Assembly: GCA_027490725.1 (NCBI GenBank) | Contig: JAIXXN010000019.1 | Span: forward strand, 94,188 to 158,187 | DNA from: Oxalobacteraceae bacterium | GTDB taxonomy: Bacteria; Pseudomonadota; Gammaproteobacteria; Burkholderiales; Burkholderiaceae_D | Length of the DNA stretch: 64,000 bases | Direction: 5' to 3' | Shown here: positions 63,243 to 64,000 of the stretch, piece by piece | Numbering within the stretch: the stretch's first letter is position 1 | How the letters are laid out: each line of letters starts with the position of its first letter | The notes under the pieces: model-generated | The model's database searches: none | Told to the model about the DNA's origin: nothing | Seen by the model: the letters and a program-made list of their open reading frames with translations, nothing else | Made by a program: the position numbers and the translations under genes

Positions 63243-64000
63243 ATGAACACCTCTGATAACAAAGCCACTCTGTCGTTCTCCGATGGTAGCCCATCGGTCG
63301 AATTCCCGATCTATCAAGGGACCGTTGGTCCGGACGTGATCGACATCCGTAAACTCTACGCCGGCACCGGCAAATTCACCTACGATCCGGGCTTCATGTC
63401 GACTGCGGCATGTAATTCCTCGATCACCTACATCGACGGTGACAAGGGCGAGCTGCTGTATCGCGGCTACCCGATCGAACAGCTGGCCGTGAACGCCGAC
63501 TTTATGGAATCGTGCTACCTGCTGCTGAACGGCGAACTGCCGAACGCAGAACAGAAAGCCACTTTCGTCGACACCGTGACCAAGCACACCATGGTGCACG
63601 AGCAGATGCAATTCTTCTTCCGCGGTTTCCGTCGCGACGCGCACCCGATGTCGGTGCTGGTCGGTACCGTCGGCGCGCTGGCCTCGTTCTACCACGATTC
63701 GCTGGACATCAACGATGCCAAGCACCGTGAAGTGTCGGCGATCCGTCTGATCGCCAAGATGCCAACCCTGGTCGCGATGGCCTACAAATACTCGATCGGC
63801 CAGCCGTTCGTGTACCCACGCAACGATCTGTCGTACAGCGCAAACTTCATGCGCATGATGTTCGGCAATCCATGCGAAGAATACAAAGTCAACGACGTGC
63901 TGGTGCGCGCGCTGGACCGTATCCTGATCCTGCACGCTGATCACGAACAGAATGCTTCGACCTCGACCGTGCGTCTGGCCGGTTCGTCGGGCGCCAACCC
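63243..64000 (+). CDS. gltA: Citrate synthase, type II (3' end outside window)
   Basis: The ATG at 63243, with AAGGAAG upstream, opens a frame running past the right edge; the first 252 residues are visible. '[64 protein letters not shown]' is the type II (hexameric, NADH-sensitive) N-terminal domain. '[27 protein letters not shown]' contains the first active-site His. It condenses acetyl-CoA with oxaloacetate. The catalytic Asp and later His lie outside the window. Confidence 0.96.
   Translation, partial: MNTSDNKATLSFSDGSPSVEFPIYQGTVGPDVIDIRKLYAGTGKFTYDPGFMSTAACNSSITYIDGDKGELLYRGYPIEQLAVNADFMESCYLLLNGELPNAEQKATFVDTVTKHTMVHEQMQFFFRGFRRDAHPMSVLVGTVGALASFYHDSLDINDAKHREVSAIRLIAKMPTLVAMAYKYSIGQPFVYPRNDLSYSANFMRMMFGNPCEEYKVNDVLVRALDRILILHADHEQNASTSTVRLAGSSGAN

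Overview
The window looks like a chromosomal segment of a Burkholderiales betaproteobacterium. The GC-rich coding, TctD/TctE next to solute-binding proteins, the DUF2863 gene, the paired cyanophycin synthetases with a DUF1854/ABC partner, and the sdhCDAB-sdhE-gltA order next to mdh and acnA all fit that order. Oxalobacteraceae is a plausible family, but this is inference from gene content. Nearly all of it is coding. I saw no phage, plasmid, insertion sequence, CRISPR array or rRNA.

Layout. 1-3.0 kb (minus): an aminoarabinose-type lipid A modification cluster (arnB-like partial gene, one small flippase subunit, arnT-like transferase) behind a small Mth938-type gene. 3.2-5.8 kb: an AlaA-type aminotransferase and homoserine dehydrogenase, then an RraB-like gene. 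6.2-14.9 kb: a TctE/TctD two-component system opposite a porin, a TctC-like receptor without TctA/TctB, and a complete FbpABC-type ABC importer. 15.1-19.3 kb: an MFS-acyltransferase fusion and a membrane diguanylate cyclase. 19.4-26.0 kb: an RND tripartite efflux operon with an operator-like palindrome in its promoter and a TetR gene at its end. 26.1-28.3 kb: tRNA-Pro(GGG), a YitT-like membrane protein with two FNR-like boxes upstream, a free-standing TonB C-terminal domain and a VOC protein.

28.3-37.6 kb is a beta-glucan/oligoglucoside utilization locus: a sugar-binding protein, a LacI regulator, GH5, GH1 and GH3 glycosidases and a GluP/FucP-type transporter. Two near-identical LacI-type operators mark its two transcription starts. 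The extracellular or periplasmic GH5 and GH3 enzymes would release glucose and short glucosides, GluP would import them, and the cytosolic GH1 would finish hydrolysis. An oleate hydratase gene follows.

39.4-47.2 kb is a cyanophycin locus and the most interesting part. Two synthetase paralogues lie in tandem: a shortened one whose Mur-ligase P-loop is broken (CphA2-like), then a full-length CphA. Divergent from them are a DUF1854 gene and an ABC exporter-type protein carrying a PH-like N-terminal domain and a four-cysteine zinc ribbon. The role of the last two in storage-polymer metabolism is unknown to me. No cyanophycinase is in the window.

47.3-51.4 kb: LysR regulator divergent from an acetate/succinate CoA-transferase, then an M14 cytosolic-type carboxypeptidase and a CYTH phosphatase-like protein; a DUF2863 gene faces them. 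52.8-64.0 kb: a TCA-cycle supercluster. mdh, a CitE-like lyase, an MliC-like protein and acnA read leftward as one unit. A GntR regulator, sdhCDAB, sdhE and gltA (cut by the window end) read rightward. A perfect 16-bp palindrome lies between mdh and the regulator and is the likely GntR operator.
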